Part shown: one piece after another, positions 1 to 8,576 of the stretch
Layout: each line of letters opens with the position of its first letter
Numbering within the stretch: position 1 is the stretch's first letter
Assembly: GCA_964557545.1 (NCBI GenBank)
Contig: CAZLAK010000001.1
Span: 54,170-118,169 of the forward strand
DNA from: CAZLAK01 sp964557545
GTDB taxonomy: Bacteria; Bacillota; Desulfotomaculia; Desulfotomaculales; Pelotomaculaceae
Direction: 5' to 3'
DNA length: 64,000 bases
Translations under genes and position numbers: made by a program
The notes under the pieces: model-generated
What the model saw: the letters and a program-made list of their open reading frames with translations, nothing else
Database searches by the model: none
Told to the model about the DNA's origin: nothing

Positions 1-2
1 TT

Positions 3-653
3 GGGAGCTTTTTGATTAGGGAAGAAGAAAAAAAGGATTATGAGACGGAACTAAAATATGCCCCGAAAGGCTTTCCCCGTCTTTATCCCCTGGCCCAGCT
101 TCCTCCAACTTACATTTTGGCCTTTGGGGAAGACGGATTGTATATAATTGACCAGCATGCTGCTCATGAAAGGGTCTTGTACGAGAAATTTTTTACAGTT
201 AAAAAAGAGTCTCTAACGCAGTGTCTGATGTTGCCGGTGATACTAGAGGTAAACTACGGGGACGCGGCCTTAGTGAAGGAAAAAATTGAATGGTTTTTAG
301 AAGCCGGGTTTTTAATGGAACATTTTGGCGGCAGCTCTTTTATTATACGGGGTGTACCATCAGGTACACCCCCTGGCAAGGAAAGGGAGTTGGTGCTAGA
401 CCTCCTCGAATACTTGGGCAAAGAAAAAGAAAAAGGACTGGGGGGTACTATGCAGGAAGATTTCCTTAAAGAGGTAGCTGCTTTAATAGCCTGTAAAGGT
501 GCTGTCAAGAGCGGAGAAAAATTAACCTTGGCTTCTATGACTTCGCTACTGGAGGAACTTTCTGCAGCCAAGGATCCTTTTACCTGTCCTCACGGCAGGC
601 CTACAGCAGTACTCATTACATATCAAGAGTTGCAGGCAAGGTTTAAGAGGTGA
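3..653 (+). CDS. mutL: DNA mismatch repair protein MutL, C-terminal part (5' end outside window)
   Basis: The reading frame is open from the window edge, so only the last 216 residues are present and the ATPase domain lies upstream. What is seen is the dimerisation/endonuclease domain: the metal-binding motif DQHAAHERVLYE (DQHA-x2-E-x4-E), then ACKGAVKSGEKL, then CPHGRPT and a C-terminal FKR. These are the conserved motifs of the nicking MutL proteins found in bacteria that lack MutH. MutL would nick the newly made strand after MutS recognises a mismatch. The following gene begins 10 bases after the stop, and miaA and hfq come next, the usual order in this group of Firmicutes. Confidence 0.95.
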   Translation, partial: GSFLIREEEKKDYETELKYAPKGFPRLYPLAQLPPTYILAFGEDGLYIIDQHAAHERVLYEKFFTVKKESLTQCLMLPVILEVNYGDAALVKEKIEWFLEAGFLMEHFGGSSFIIRGVPSGTPPGKERELVLDLLEYLGKEKEKGLGGTMQEDFLKEVAALIACKGAVKSGEKLTLASMTSLLEELSAAKDPFTCPHGRPTAVLITYQELQARFKR

Positions 654-663
654 AGAACACTAG

Positions 664-1467
664 ATGACTTATATTTGTTGTAACGATTTTGCAGTTACAA
701 CTTCTTTGCGTCCGGACGAGCAACTGGTTAAAAAAGCGCAGCATGTGGCCCAATTTTTAGGCGTGTCCTACATAAAGAGAGGGAATTGCTCAATAGAATC
801 ACTTATTGCTAGCACAGGCACAAAGGGATTAATAGTTTTGGCAAAAGAGAGACTTTCTTATATTTCGGAAAACGGAGAACTGTTTTTTCATCCAGGAATT
901 TCCATTACGCGTATAAATAGCTTAAAAAATGGGAAAACTGACCGGATGATTGAGGCTATGGGTTTAGAAAGGGGAGATGAGATTTTAGATTGCACACTGG
1001 GTCTTGGTTCAGATGCTGTTGTGGCTAGCTATTTTACTGGCAGTGAGGGGCGCATTGTAGGGCTTGAGGTTTCACCTGTACTGGCCTTTTTAGTAAAGTG
1101 CGGTCTCAGAGAGTATAAATGTCCAAGTGAAGATATTGATGAAGCAATGCGCCGCATTGAGGTGATCAATACTGATCACCGTGAATACCTTTACAAAGTC
1201 CCTCCGAAGAGCTACGATATCGTTTATTTTGACCCCATGTTTAGAAGGCCGGTTAAGAAATCTCCTTCTATAAACGCAGTGCGTTGTGTTGCTAATCATG
1301 ACCCCATTGAACCGCATGTTATAGATAGAGCAGTAAAGGTTGCCCGTAAGAGAGTGGTAATGAAAGAGAGGCAGGGGAGTCGTGAATTTGATCGCCTTGG
1401 ATTTAAATTCACCGTTGGCGGTAAAAATTCGCCCATAGCTTACGGGGTAATAGATGTACGGGGGTGA
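664..1467 (+). CDS. Class I SAM-dependent methyltransferase, RsmJ-like
   Basis: A 267-residue methyltransferase. Motif I is seen in the segment DEILDCTLGLGSDA, where the Gly-rich turn binds S-adenosylmethionine, and the catalytic-site motif in DIVYFDPMFRRPVKKS. A DPMF motif followed by basic residues is typical of the RsmJ/YhiQ (DUF548) family, which in E. coli methylates a guanine of 16S rRNA; the substrate here is inferred only from that resemblance. The gene follows mutL closely, with an AAGAGGTG ribosome site overlapping the mutL stop, and its end overlaps the region just ahead of miaA, so the three are probably cotranscribed. Confidence 0.75.
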   Translation: MTYICCNDFAVTTSLRPDEQLVKKAQHVAQFLGVSYIKRGNCSIESLIASTGTKGLIVLAKERLSYISENGELFFHPGISITRINSLKNGKTDRMIEAMGLERGDEILDCTLGLGSDAVVASYFTGSEGRIVGLEVSPVLAFLVKCGLREYKCPSEDIDEAMRRIEVINTDHREYLYKVPPKSYDIVYFDPMFRRPVKKSPSINAVRCVANHDPIEPHVIDRAVKVARKRVVMKERQGSREFDRLGFKFTVGGKNSPIAYGVIDVRG

Positions 1468-1483
1468 TGGGGTTGGTAAGGGA

Positions 1484-2425
1484 ATGAAAGGGAATTTACC
1501 GCTTATAGTAATTACTGGACCTACGGCTACGGGTAAAAGTAAGGTAGGCGTGCTGGTTGCCCAGTTATTGGGAGGAGAAATAATTTCTGCAGACTCCATG
1601 CTTGTTTACCGCGGTCTTGATATTGGAACGGCAAAACCTACAAAAGAAGAAATGGGCGGTATACCCCACCACCTAATCGATATTGTTAATCCAGACGAGG
1701 ATTATAATGTTGCTTTGTACCAAAAGCAAGCCAGGAAAGCAATAAGTGAAATTTTATCCAAGAATAAAATACCCGTCATGGTAGGGGGTACAGGCTTATA
1801 TATAAGGGCGGTAGTTGACGGCTTTGAATTTGCCGGTGGTAAACCAGACCTGGAGTTGAGAAGGGCCCTTTGGAAAGAGGCTATGGAGAAAGGGCCTGAT
1901 AAGTTGCACGAGAGGCTTTGGCGGGTAGATCCGTGTGCAGCATTAAAAATACACCCTAGAAATATCAAGCGGGTTGTTAGAGCGCTGGAAGTGTACATGG
2001 TGACGGGTAAACCCTTTTCTAGCTATCATAAAGAAAAAAATATAGAGCCTCCGCCTTACTGCTTGCGTATGTTCGGCCTGATAATGCCAAGGGATATTCT
2101 TTACCGGCGCATAGAGGAGAGGGTGGACAGGATGATAGAAAGCGGTCTTATAGGCGAAGTTGAGCGGCTATTGAAGAGCGGATATAAAGAGGATTTAAAT
2201 GCTTTAAAAGGCCTAGGTTATAAAGAGGTTATAGCTTATTTAAAGGGAGATGTGTCACTTGAAGAAGCAATAGAAACCTTAAAAAAGAATACGAGGCGTT
2301 TTGCTAAAAGGCAATTGACTTGGTTTAAGGGAGATAAGAGAATTAAGTGGCTGGACGTTAGCGAGTACGAGAGCTATGAGGCTTTAGCTAAAGAAATTGT
2401 TAGAAATACGGAAGGAGTATTATAA
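1484..2425 (+). CDS. miaA: tRNA dimethylallyltransferase MiaA
   Basis: Transfers a dimethylallyl group to N6 of A37 in tRNAs that read UNN codons, the first step towards ms2i6A. The P-loop GPTATGKS lies near the N terminus, followed by the tRNA-recognition segment SADSMLVYRGLDIGTAKP and the GGTGLYI motif, all diagnostic of the family. The ATG at 1484 gives 313 residues, the usual length; an in-frame ATG at 1454 would add ten residues and overlap the previous gene, and neither start has a strong ribosome site, so the start is uncertain. hfq follows after 59 bases. Confidence 0.93.
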   Translation: MKGNLPLIVITGPTATGKSKVGVLVAQLLGGEIISADSMLVYRGLDIGTAKPTKEEMGGIPHHLIDIVNPDEDYNVALYQKQARKAISEILSKNKIPVMVGGTGLYIRAVVDGFEFAGGKPDLELRRALWKEAMEKGPDKLHERLWRVDPCAALKIHPRNIKRVVRALEVYMVTGKPFSSYHKEKNIEPPPYCLRMFGLIMPRDILYRRIEERVDRMIESGLIGEVERLLKSGYKEDLNALKGLGYKEVIAYLKGDVSLEEAIETLKKNTRRFAKRQLTWFKGDKRIKWLDVSEYESYEALAKEIVRNTEGVL

Positions 2426-2484
2426 GATTCTGTAGAATATGGAACAACTATAAAGATAAAAATAAGCTGGAGGGAGCCCCTAAA

Positions 2485-2739
2485 ATGACTAAACCCCAAA
2501 TTAATTTGCAAGATGCTTTTTTAAACCAGGTCCGAAAAGAGAATATCCCCGTTACCATTTTCCTTATTAACGGTTTTCAACTTAAAGGGATGGTTAGGGG
2601 CTTTGATAATTTTACGGTAATACTGGAAAGCGAAGGTAAACAGATGATGGTATACAAACACGCCATTTCTACCGTAAGTCCTAATAAGCCTATAAATACA
2701 GCATTTTCAGAAGTAAAAGCAACAGAACAGCGCTCATAA
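2485..2739 (+). CDS. hfq: RNA chaperone Hfq
   Basis: An 84-residue Sm-like protein that forms a hexameric ring and helps small RNAs pair with messages. The Sm1 motif lies around NGFQLKGMVRGFDNFTV and the Sm2 motif is the YKHAIST sequence near residue 53, which contains the proximal-face KH pair. A clear ribosome site (CTGGAGGG) precedes the ATG. miaA-hfq is a widely conserved pair. A hairpin terminator directly follows the stop, so the mutL-hfq transcript probably ends here. Confidence 0.97.
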   Translation: MTKPQINLQDAFLNQVRKENIPVTIFLINGFQLKGMVRGFDNFTVILESEGKQMMVYKHAISTVSPNKPINTAFSEVKATEQRS

Positions 2740-2743
2740 AAGG

Positions 2744-2770
2744 AGACCCCTCTCAAGGGGTCTTCTTTAT
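2744..2770 (+). terminator. Terminator after hfq
   Basis: Perfect 8-bp inverted repeat AGACCCCT / AGGGGTCT with a 4-base loop (CTCA), followed by TCTTTAT. It starts four bases after the hfq stop codon. The T-run is short, but the position and stem support a rho-independent terminator. Confidence 0.75.
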
Positions 2771-2847
2771 AAAGGTGAGGTAGTAAATAGCCGCCCCGGA
2801 CGTATATTTTTAATAATTCGCCGGTCTTAAGAGGTGGCAAAAGCAAG

Positions 2848-3804
2848 GTGAAGGTTAAAATTTGGAAAACAGGTTCCCGGCGGGGCGGGCTGACTGTATA
2901 TAAGAACGCTACAGGAATTGTTAAAATGCACCATCCAATGTTGGAATGTATAGAAGAAGGAATAGAAGGGTTACCAGATAAACAGAAACCGTCGAGGGTT
3001 GACCGCGGTGCGCTAGATGAGTTAAATGCCCTTGTGGGCTTAAAAGACGTTAAAAAACTGATTGAAGAAATATATGCTTTTATTGAAGTACAAAAAAAGC
3101 GTCAGAAGGAAAAATTGGCTACTGAACCTCTCACTTTGCACATGATTTTCAAAGGCAATCCGGGGACGGGAAAGACAACAGTAGCACGTATTTTAGGTAA
3201 ACTTTTTAAGGAAGTAGGAGTTTTAAATAAGGGGCACATAGTAGAGGTGGAGAGAGCAGACCTAGTCGGTGAGTTTATTGGACATACAGCACAAAAAACG
3301 CGAGAACATATAAAAAGAGCTATTGGTGGGATTTTATTTGTGGATGAGGCTTATTCGTTAGCAAGGGGAGGAGAAAAAGATTTTGGAAAAGAGGCCATCG
3401 ATACTCTCGTTAAGAGTATGGAAGATTTGAGGGAGAGCTTTATCCTCATATTGGCTGGCTATAAAGATGAAATGGATTGGTTTTTAGAAATAAACCCCGG
3501 TTTAAGATCTCGTTTCCCCATTCACATTAATTTTCCCGATTATACTGTTGGAGAACTCTTGTCGATAGCCGATATTATGCTTAAAAACAGGCAGTATACA
3601 CTTTCTGGAGGCGCTAAAGACGAGTTGCGATTTATAATCGAAAAAGAGCAGAAAAAGCATGAGCATAGCGGCAATGCCAGGCTGGTGCGAAATATTATTG
3701 AAAGAGCGGTTAGGCGTCAAGCCGTAAGACTATTGAGGACCAATAAGCCTTTAAGCCGTGAAGACTTGATGACTATAATAAGAGAGGACTTGCAAACCAT
3801 CTAA
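2848..3804 (+). CDS. spoVK: Stage V sporulation protein K, AAA+ ATPase
   Basis: A 318-residue CbbX/SpoVK-type AAA+ protein. Walker A is GNPGTGKT, Walker B and the sensor region lie in GGILFVDEAYSLARGG, and an arginine-finger region follows at GLRSRFP. In Bacillus subtilis SpoVK is needed for mature heat-resistant spores; its presence says this organism is, or descends from, an endospore former. GTG start with an AGAGGTGG ribosome site 11 bases upstream. The first about 50 residues, before the conserved core, are poorly conserved in the family. The next gene starts 19 bases downstream, suggesting cotranscription. Confidence 0.88.
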   Translation: MKVKIWKTGSRRGGLTVYKNATGIVKMHHPMLECIEEGIEGLPDKQKPSRVDRGALDELNALVGLKDVKKLIEEIYAFIEVQKKRQKEKLATEPLTLHMIFKGNPGTGKTTVARILGKLFKEVGVLNKGHIVEVERADLVGEFIGHTAQKTREHIKRAIGGILFVDEAYSLARGGEKDFGKEAIDTLVKSMEDLRESFILILAGYKDEMDWFLEINPGLRSRFPIHINFPDYTVGELLSIADIMLKNRQYTLSGGAKDELRFIIEKEQKKHEHSGNARLVRNIIERAVRRQAVRLLRTNKPLSREDLMTIIREDLQTI

Positions 3805-3823
3805 GCTTTAAGAGGTGTACGCA

Positions 3824-5068
3824 GTGGAACGAATAGACTCAGATCTGGAATATCTAGCGCAAGAAGTAGAAGCCGATATTTTACCTATCTACCAAAAAAT
3901 TGACCGTATATCCAGGAAAAATCATCTCAAAGTAATGGGTGCTTTCCGTGAGGCGGGAGTGTGTGATTATCACCTGAAAGATTCTACTGGTTACGGTTAC
4001 GGCGATACTGGCAGAGACGTTTTAGAAAAGGTTTTTGCGCGGGTATTTGGAGCTGGGGCGGCATTAGTGAGGGAACAAATTGTTTCCGGAACTCATGCTA
4101 TTGCTTTATGTCTTTACGGGATCTTGCGCCCTTGCGACGAAATTTTATTTTTACAGGGTGAACCTTACGACACACTTGCCGAAATGCTGGGATTAAGAGG
4201 TATTCTACCGGGTTCACTCGCTGAATTAGGTGTTACTTACAAGCAGGTATGCGTTTTTAGGAACGGCATTGTTGATGTAGGGGAAATCGAGCGGGCACTG
4301 GGTTCCCGTACCAGGTTAGTACTTATCCAGCGCTCGCGCGGTTACAGCTGGTCTACTCCTCCTGTGAGCATAGAACTTCTTAAAAAGATTATTGAATGTA
4401 TAAAATCTGTAAATCCCAAAACAGTCGTCTTGGTAGATAACTGTTATGGTGAGTTTGTAGAAGAAGGAGAACCGGCAGAAGCCGGGGCAGATTTAGTGGC
4501 TGGTTCACTTATAAAAAACCCCGGGGGCACGCTTGTGCCGACGGGCGGCTATGTAGTAGGGGAGGAGACTTATGTGAGGCTGGCTTCCTACCGCTGGAGT
4601 GCACCCGGTATAGGTGCGGAAGTCGGTCCCTCGTTTAACCGGAGGTTAGTTTTTCAGGGACTATTTCTTGCCCCACTTATTGTGGCCGAGGCGTTAAAAG
4701 GGGCTGTTTTTGCTGCCCGGTTTTTTGAAAAGCTTGGATTTGAGGTTTCACCTGCTTACGACGCTGAGAGGTCAGATATAGTGCAGGCAATTAAGTTGGG
4801 AACACCTGAAAAAATGGTTGCTTTCTGCCGGGGAATACAGTCATTTTCTCCGGTTGATTCACATGCAATTCCGGTAGGGAGCTTAATGCCGGGTTACGAC
4901 GATCCAGTAATCATGGCGGCTGGTACTTTTATTCAGGGGGCTTCGTTAGAATTGAGTGCCGATGGTCCCATGCGCCCTCCTTACGCTGTTTACTTACAGG
5001 GCGGTCCCTCCAAAGAATACGTGCGCATGGCTGTAATTTCGGCAGCCAAGGAAGTTTTAAAATTATAA
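3824..5068 (+). CDS. PLP-dependent methionine gamma-lyase family protein (COG4100, 'aluminium resistance' family)
   Basis: A 414-residue fold-type I PLP enzyme. The probable PLP lysine is in GSLIKNPGGTLVPTGGY, and the upstream VLVDNCYGEFVEE segment carries the aspartate that pairs with the pyridine nitrogen. Family members are annotated as methionine gamma-lyase-like or aluminium-resistance proteins, but the physiological substrate is not established. I place the start at GTG 3824 because the AAGAGGTG ribosome site at 3810-3817 is seven bases upstream; the in-frame GTG at 3815 overlaps that site. The gene often sits next to hfq/spoVK in Firmicutes, as here. Confidence 0.85.
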   Translation: MERIDSDLEYLAQEVEADILPIYQKIDRISRKNHLKVMGAFREAGVCDYHLKDSTGYGYGDTGRDVLEKVFARVFGAGAALVREQIVSGTHAIALCLYGILRPCDEILFLQGEPYDTLAEMLGLRGILPGSLAELGVTYKQVCVFRNGIVDVGEIERALGSRTRLVLIQRSRGYSWSTPPVSIELLKKIIECIKSVNPKTVVLVDNCYGEFVEEGEPAEAGADLVAGSLIKNPGGTLVPTGGYVVGEETYVRLASYRWSAPGIGAEVGPSFNRRLVFQGLFLAPLIVAEALKGAVFAARFFEKLGFEVSPAYDAERSDIVQAIKLGTPEKMVAFCRGIQSFSPVDSHAIPVGSLMPGYDDPVIMAAGTFIQGASLELSADGPMRPPYAVYLQGGPSKEYVRMAVISAAKEVLKL

Positions 5069-5202
5069 ATTATAAATAATGAAGATACTTTTTAGAAATT
5101 TTTGATAATATATTTTTGGGTGCAGGTGTAATTGAGTTTTTGCAGAATAAAATTGAAAATAATTCCTCCGGGTAAAAGTCCCACTTACGGCGGTGTATTT
5201 AA

Positions 5203-6114
5203 ATGAATTTTAAACAACTGGAAGCTTTTCTTTGGGTGGCCGAATTACAAAGTTTTACTAAAGCAGCGAAACAGCTTTATATGAGCCAGCCAGCCGTTAG
5301 TTTTCAGATTAAAGCTTTAGAAGAAAGCCTTCAGGTTGCTCTTTTTCAGCGGAGTGATAAAAAGGTGCTTCTTACAGATGCTGGCCGTTTTTTGTACCCT
5401 GAGGCAAAACAGATATTAAAACACTACCAGAAGATAAAAACGGGCCTGGATGAGCTAAAAGGTCTAAAAACTGGTCACCTGGTAATTGGTGCTGGCACTA
5501 TTCCGGGGGAATACCTATTACCGCTTTTTATTGGGGGTTTTAAAGAGAAGTACCCGGGAATAAAGGTAACCTTGCGTATTGCAGGAAGTGGTCGGGTTGG
5601 ACAGTGGGTAAAAGAGAGAGAAGTTGATTTAGGTATAACCGGGGCTCCTGTGGAAGGAGAAGGAATAGAATGCAAGCACTGGTTGATGGACAAGCTGGTA
5701 TTGATACTGCCTCCTTCCCATCCTATGGCAACCAGGAAAACGATATCTGTAAAAGAGTTAGTTAATATTCCCTTTATAGTCCGCGAGAGGGGTTCAGGTA
5801 CACGCCAAATAATTGAACAAAAATTAAAAGAACACGGCTTTTATCTGGAAAAACTTCCCGTAGTTATGGAACTGGGCAGCACGAGGGCAGTTATAACCGC
5901 AGTAGAAGCCGGCTTGGGAGCAAGCATTGTCTCGCAATGCGCTGTTAGAGAATCATTGGAATTGGGTAGAGTTAAAGAAGTTCAGTTGGCAGGAGTAAGC
6001 TTAAGTAGGTATCTTTACCAGGTTCGGCACAGCCAGGGTATCGAGGGCTTTGCTGCAGGCGCTTTTATAGAGTATATTAATGATAAAGATATTATTAAAA
6101 AATATTTTTTATAA
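5203..6114 (+). CDS. LysR-family regulator, selenium-metabolism-associated type
   Basis: A 303-residue LysR-type regulator: an N-terminal winged helix-turn-helix (MNFKQLEAFLWVAELQSF, then TKAAKQLYMSQPAVSFQIK) and a two-lobe effector domain. The effector part (SGRVGQWVKEREVDLGITG, RERGSGTRQIIEQ) resembles the CysL/CysB-like subgroup that annotation pipelines call selenium metabolism-associated, because members sit near selenium genes; that assignment is from memory of the family and its ligand is unknown. It is of interest because two selenoprotein genes lie 45 kb away in the same window. A GGCGGTG ribosome site precedes the ATG. It is followed by a kinase gene after a 29-bp repeat. Confidence 0.85.
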   Translation: MNFKQLEAFLWVAELQSFTKAAKQLYMSQPAVSFQIKALEESLQVALFQRSDKKVLLTDAGRFLYPEAKQILKHYQKIKTGLDELKGLKTGHLVIGAGTIPGEYLLPLFIGGFKEKYPGIKVTLRIAGSGRVGQWVKEREVDLGITGAPVEGEGIECKHWLMDKLVLILPPSHPMATRKTISVKELVNIPFIVRERGSGTRQIIEQKLKEHGFYLEKLPVVMELGSTRAVITAVEAGLGASIVSQCAVRESLELGRVKEVQLAGVSLSRYLYQVRHSQGIEGFAAGAFIEYINDKDIIKKYFL

Positions 6115-6117
6115 AAT

Positions 6118-6146
6118 TAAGTTAATAAGTTAAGTGCCTGGCACCA
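6118..6146. repeat. Copy 1 of a 29-bp dispersed repeat ending in a GTGCCTGGCAC palindrome
   Basis: The 29 bases here are identical to 41024-41052. The right half holds the 11-base palindrome GTGCCTGGCAC; the left half is AT-rich (TAAGTTAATAAG). This copy abuts the start codon of the sensor kinase; the other lies downstream of ddl. Confidence 0.85.
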
Positions 6147-7789
6147 TGATGAAAAAGTTTTTTGGCTTACACATGAAAATGGCCGTTTTATCTTTTAGTT
6201 CTGTATTGTTGGCCATTATTATTGGCGGCGTTATTGTCGTAGATAAGTTTTCGCGCATTTTGGAAAAAGAGATAGGGATGCGAGCCATTGCTATAGCACG
6301 GACCATGGCTCAGCTCGAAGATGTAAAAGCGAATGTAGGTAAACCCGATGGCCATTTATATATTCAGCCTATAGCGGAGAGGGCACGTCTAGCAACGGGT
6401 GTTGAGTATATTGTTGTGTTGGATATGGAGGGAGTGCGCTATTCTCATCCGGTAGAAGAAAGGATCGGAAAAAAATTTACTGATGCTGATTTAGGCCCGG
6501 CGCTGGCCAATAACGAATACATATCGAACGCTGAAGGGGTTTTGGGTCCGTCAGTAAGAGCGTTTGTGCCTATTAAAGTTGACGATGGGCAAAGGCAGGT
6601 AGGGGTGGTAGTTGTAGGTATACTTACACCAACAATTGTAACTCTGCTTAGGTCTATCCAAATCCAGTTGTATTACTCGATGGCAGCGGGCTTGCTTATA
6701 GGCCTTTTAGGTTCACTCTATTTGGCTAGAAAAATTAAAAGTGCAATGTTTAGTCTTGAACCGGAAGAGATAGCTAGGTTATTAGAAGAGCGGATAGCTG
6801 TTATTCAAGCCATGAACGAAGGAGTTATTGCCATTGATACTGAATGCCGGATCACAATAGCTAATGATGAGGCAGTACGCATAATAGGGAGGCCTGGAGA
6901 TGAAATAATCGGCAGGCACGTGAGAGAGATTATACCGAATTCCCGGCTGCCGGAGGTATTAGAAACCGGAAAGCCGCAATTAAACCAGGAAATGATTTTA
7001 AACGAGACAATAATACTAGCTAATAGGGTGCCCATTAAGTTTAAAGGAGAAATTATAGGAGCCGTTTCAACGTTTCAAGACAAAACTGAAGTGAACCGCC
7101 TGGCAGAAGAATTGACCGGTGTTAAATCCTTTGTAGAGGCTCTTAGAGTTCAAAACCACGAGCACTTGAATAAACTACACACTATTGCAGGTTTGATACA
7201 ACTGGGCCAGCACCAGCAAGCGCTCGATTTTATTTTTAATGTAACGGAGGAGCAGCAGGAAATCACGAGAATTTTGACAAAAAACATTTATAATAGCAGT
7301 ATAGCTGGATTGCTCCTCGGTAAGTATATGAGAGCAAAAGAACTTAAAGTGGATTTTGTAATAGACCGCCGTACTAGGCTTAGAGAGTTGCCGCTGCCTC
7401 TAAAAACGGGTGACCTTGTATTAATTATTGGCAATCTGATTGAAAATGCTTTTGACGCTGTACGTCTTTTGGGGCCTGAAAGGCGGAAGGTTTATTTTTA
7501 CATGAACGATAGTGATGATTTTCTTGAAATCATAGTGAAAGATTTAGGGCCAGGTATCCCGGAAGAAATACGAGAAATTGTTTTTGAGCAGGGATTTACC
7601 ACCAAAGGTTCTCCAAACCGCGGCCTCGGCCTTTATCTGGTTAAACGTTGTCTTATTTTATCCGGGGGAACCATATCCATAGATTGCCCTCAAGAAGGGG
7701 GCACCAACCTTTTTATTAAAATTCCCAAAATTATAGATGGCAGAAAGAGGGATAGCGGGTTGAGAGGTGATATTTGTGTCTCAAATTGA
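6146..7789 (+). CDS. Sensor histidine kinase, DcuS/CitA/DctS family
   Basis: Membrane kinase of about 547 residues sensing an extracellular ligand, probably a C4-dicarboxylate or related acid. Order: transmembrane helix near residues 10-30, extracytoplasmic Cache-type domain (about 35-170), second transmembrane helix (about 175-195), PAS domain (about 215-320), then the dimerisation helix with the phospho-acceptor His in VQNHEHLNKLHTIAGLI, N box LIGNLIENAFDAV, G1 box DLGPGIPEE and G2 box NRGLGLYLVK. This arrangement is that of the citrate/fumarate sensors. Starts at ATG 6146 or 6149; a GTG at 6134 lies inside the 29-bp repeat. No good ribosome site is visible, perhaps because the repeat inserted there. 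The response regulator overlaps its 3' end. Confidence 0.9.
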   Translation: MMKKFFGLHMKMAVLSFSSVLLAIIIGGVIVVDKFSRILEKEIGMRAIAIARTMAQLEDVKANVGKPDGHLYIQPIAERARLATGVEYIVVLDMEGVRYSHPVEERIGKKFTDADLGPALANNEYISNAEGVLGPSVRAFVPIKVDDGQRQVGVVVVGILTPTIVTLLRSIQIQLYYSMAAGLLIGLLGSLYLARKIKSAMFSLEPEEIARLLEERIAVIQAMNEGVIAIDTECRITIANDEAVRIIGRPGDEIIGRHVREIIPNSRLPEVLETGKPQLNQEMILNETIILANRVPIKFKGEIIGAVSTFQDKTEVNRLAEELTGVKSFVEALRVQNHEHLNKLHTIAGLIQLGQHQQALDFIFNVTEEQQEITRILTKNIYNSSIAGLLLGKYMRAKELKVDFVIDRRTRLRELPLPLKTGDLVLIIGNLIENAFDAVRLLGPERRKVYFYMNDSDDFLEIIVKDLGPGIPEEIREIVFEQGFTTKGSPNRGLGLYLVKRCLILSGGTISIDCPQEGGTNLFIKIPKIIDGRKRDSGLRGDICVSN

Positions 7790-8453
7790 TGTCTTAATTG
7801 TGGAAGACGATCCGATGGTAGTGGAGGTAAACCGGGGTTTTATAAATGCTGTACCCGGTTTTAAGGTCGCGGGTGTTGCCAGAACGGGTAATGAGGCAAT
7901 AGAAATGATCAAAGAACTAAAGCCCGACCTTGTTCTTTTGGATATTTATTTACCGGATATGAATGGTCTTGCCACATTACAAGAAGTGAGGCGGTTAGGT
8001 TTACCGACTGACGTTATTATAGTAACAGCGGCTCAAGATGCAGATACAATACAAAACGTATTTCGTTATGGAGCTATTGATTATATTGTAAAACCTTTTA
8101 AATTTGCTCGCTTGAAGGCCGCTTTAAACTGTTATTCTACTTTATATAACAAGTTTAGGAAGCAATCCTATATGAACCAGGCAGAAATTGATAGCCTATC
8201 TTTAAGCAAGGGACAACATATTGAAGAAGGAATACCAAAAGGCTTAAATGAAATAACTTTAAAGCAAGTATATCTGTACCTCCTTAAAGAAGGTAATGCA
8301 CTTTCAGCAGAAGAAGTAGCAGAAGGTGTAGGGTTAGCAAGGGTCACCGCTAGGAGGTATTTAGATTATCTAGAAAAGTCAGGTAAAGTAGTGCTTGAGT
8401 TACAGTATGGTTCTGTTGGGAGGCCGGTTAACCGGTACAGAACAATTGAATGA
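7776..8453 (+). CDS. Response regulator, CitB/DcuR family
   Basis: A 225-residue partner of the preceding kinase. The receiver domain has the acidic pair VEDD and the phospho-acceptor Asp in LVLLDIYLPDMNGL, with the conserved Lys in DYIVKPFKF. The C-terminal helix-turn-helix (EEVAEGVGLARVTARRYLDYL, then SVGRPVNRYR) is typical of CitB/DcuR regulators. I start at GTG 7776, seven bases after GAGAGGTG; an in-frame GTG at 7767 overlaps that site. Overlap with the kinase gene shows translational coupling. Likely target is the solute-binding gene immediately downstream, by analogy with B. subtilis DctSR. Confidence 0.9.
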   Translation: MSQIDVLIVEDDPMVVEVNRGFINAVPGFKVAGVARTGNEAIEMIKELKPDLVLLDIYLPDMNGLATLQEVRRLGLPTDVIIVTAAQDADTIQNVFRYGAIDYIVKPFKFARLKAALNCYSTLYNKFRKQSYMNQAEIDSLSLSKGQHIEEGIPKGLNEITLKQVYLYLLKEGNALSAEEVAEGVGLARVTARRYLDYLEKSGKVVLELQYGSVGRPVNRYRTIE

Positions 8454-8485
8454 GTTTTAATTTTGTATATTTGTAAGTTTTAGTA

Positions 8486-8501
8486 TTGCACAGGGATTGC
8501 A
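8486..8501 (+). promoter_or_regulatory. Sigma-54-like -24/-12 element upstream of dctP
   Basis: TTGCAC-N5-TTGCA with the exact family spacing between the -24 G and the -12 GC. It matches the consensus TGGCAC-N5-TTGCA except that the first G of the near-invariant GG is T. It lies 75 bases before the dctP start. Because the neighbouring response regulator is not of the sigma-54 activator type, this may be chance. Confidence 0.35.
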
Positions 8502-8576
8502 AAATTAATATTTAATTCATTTAATTTTTTATTTGCATTATACCTGTTAGGTTTTGACTGAAGAGGGGTAATAGAA

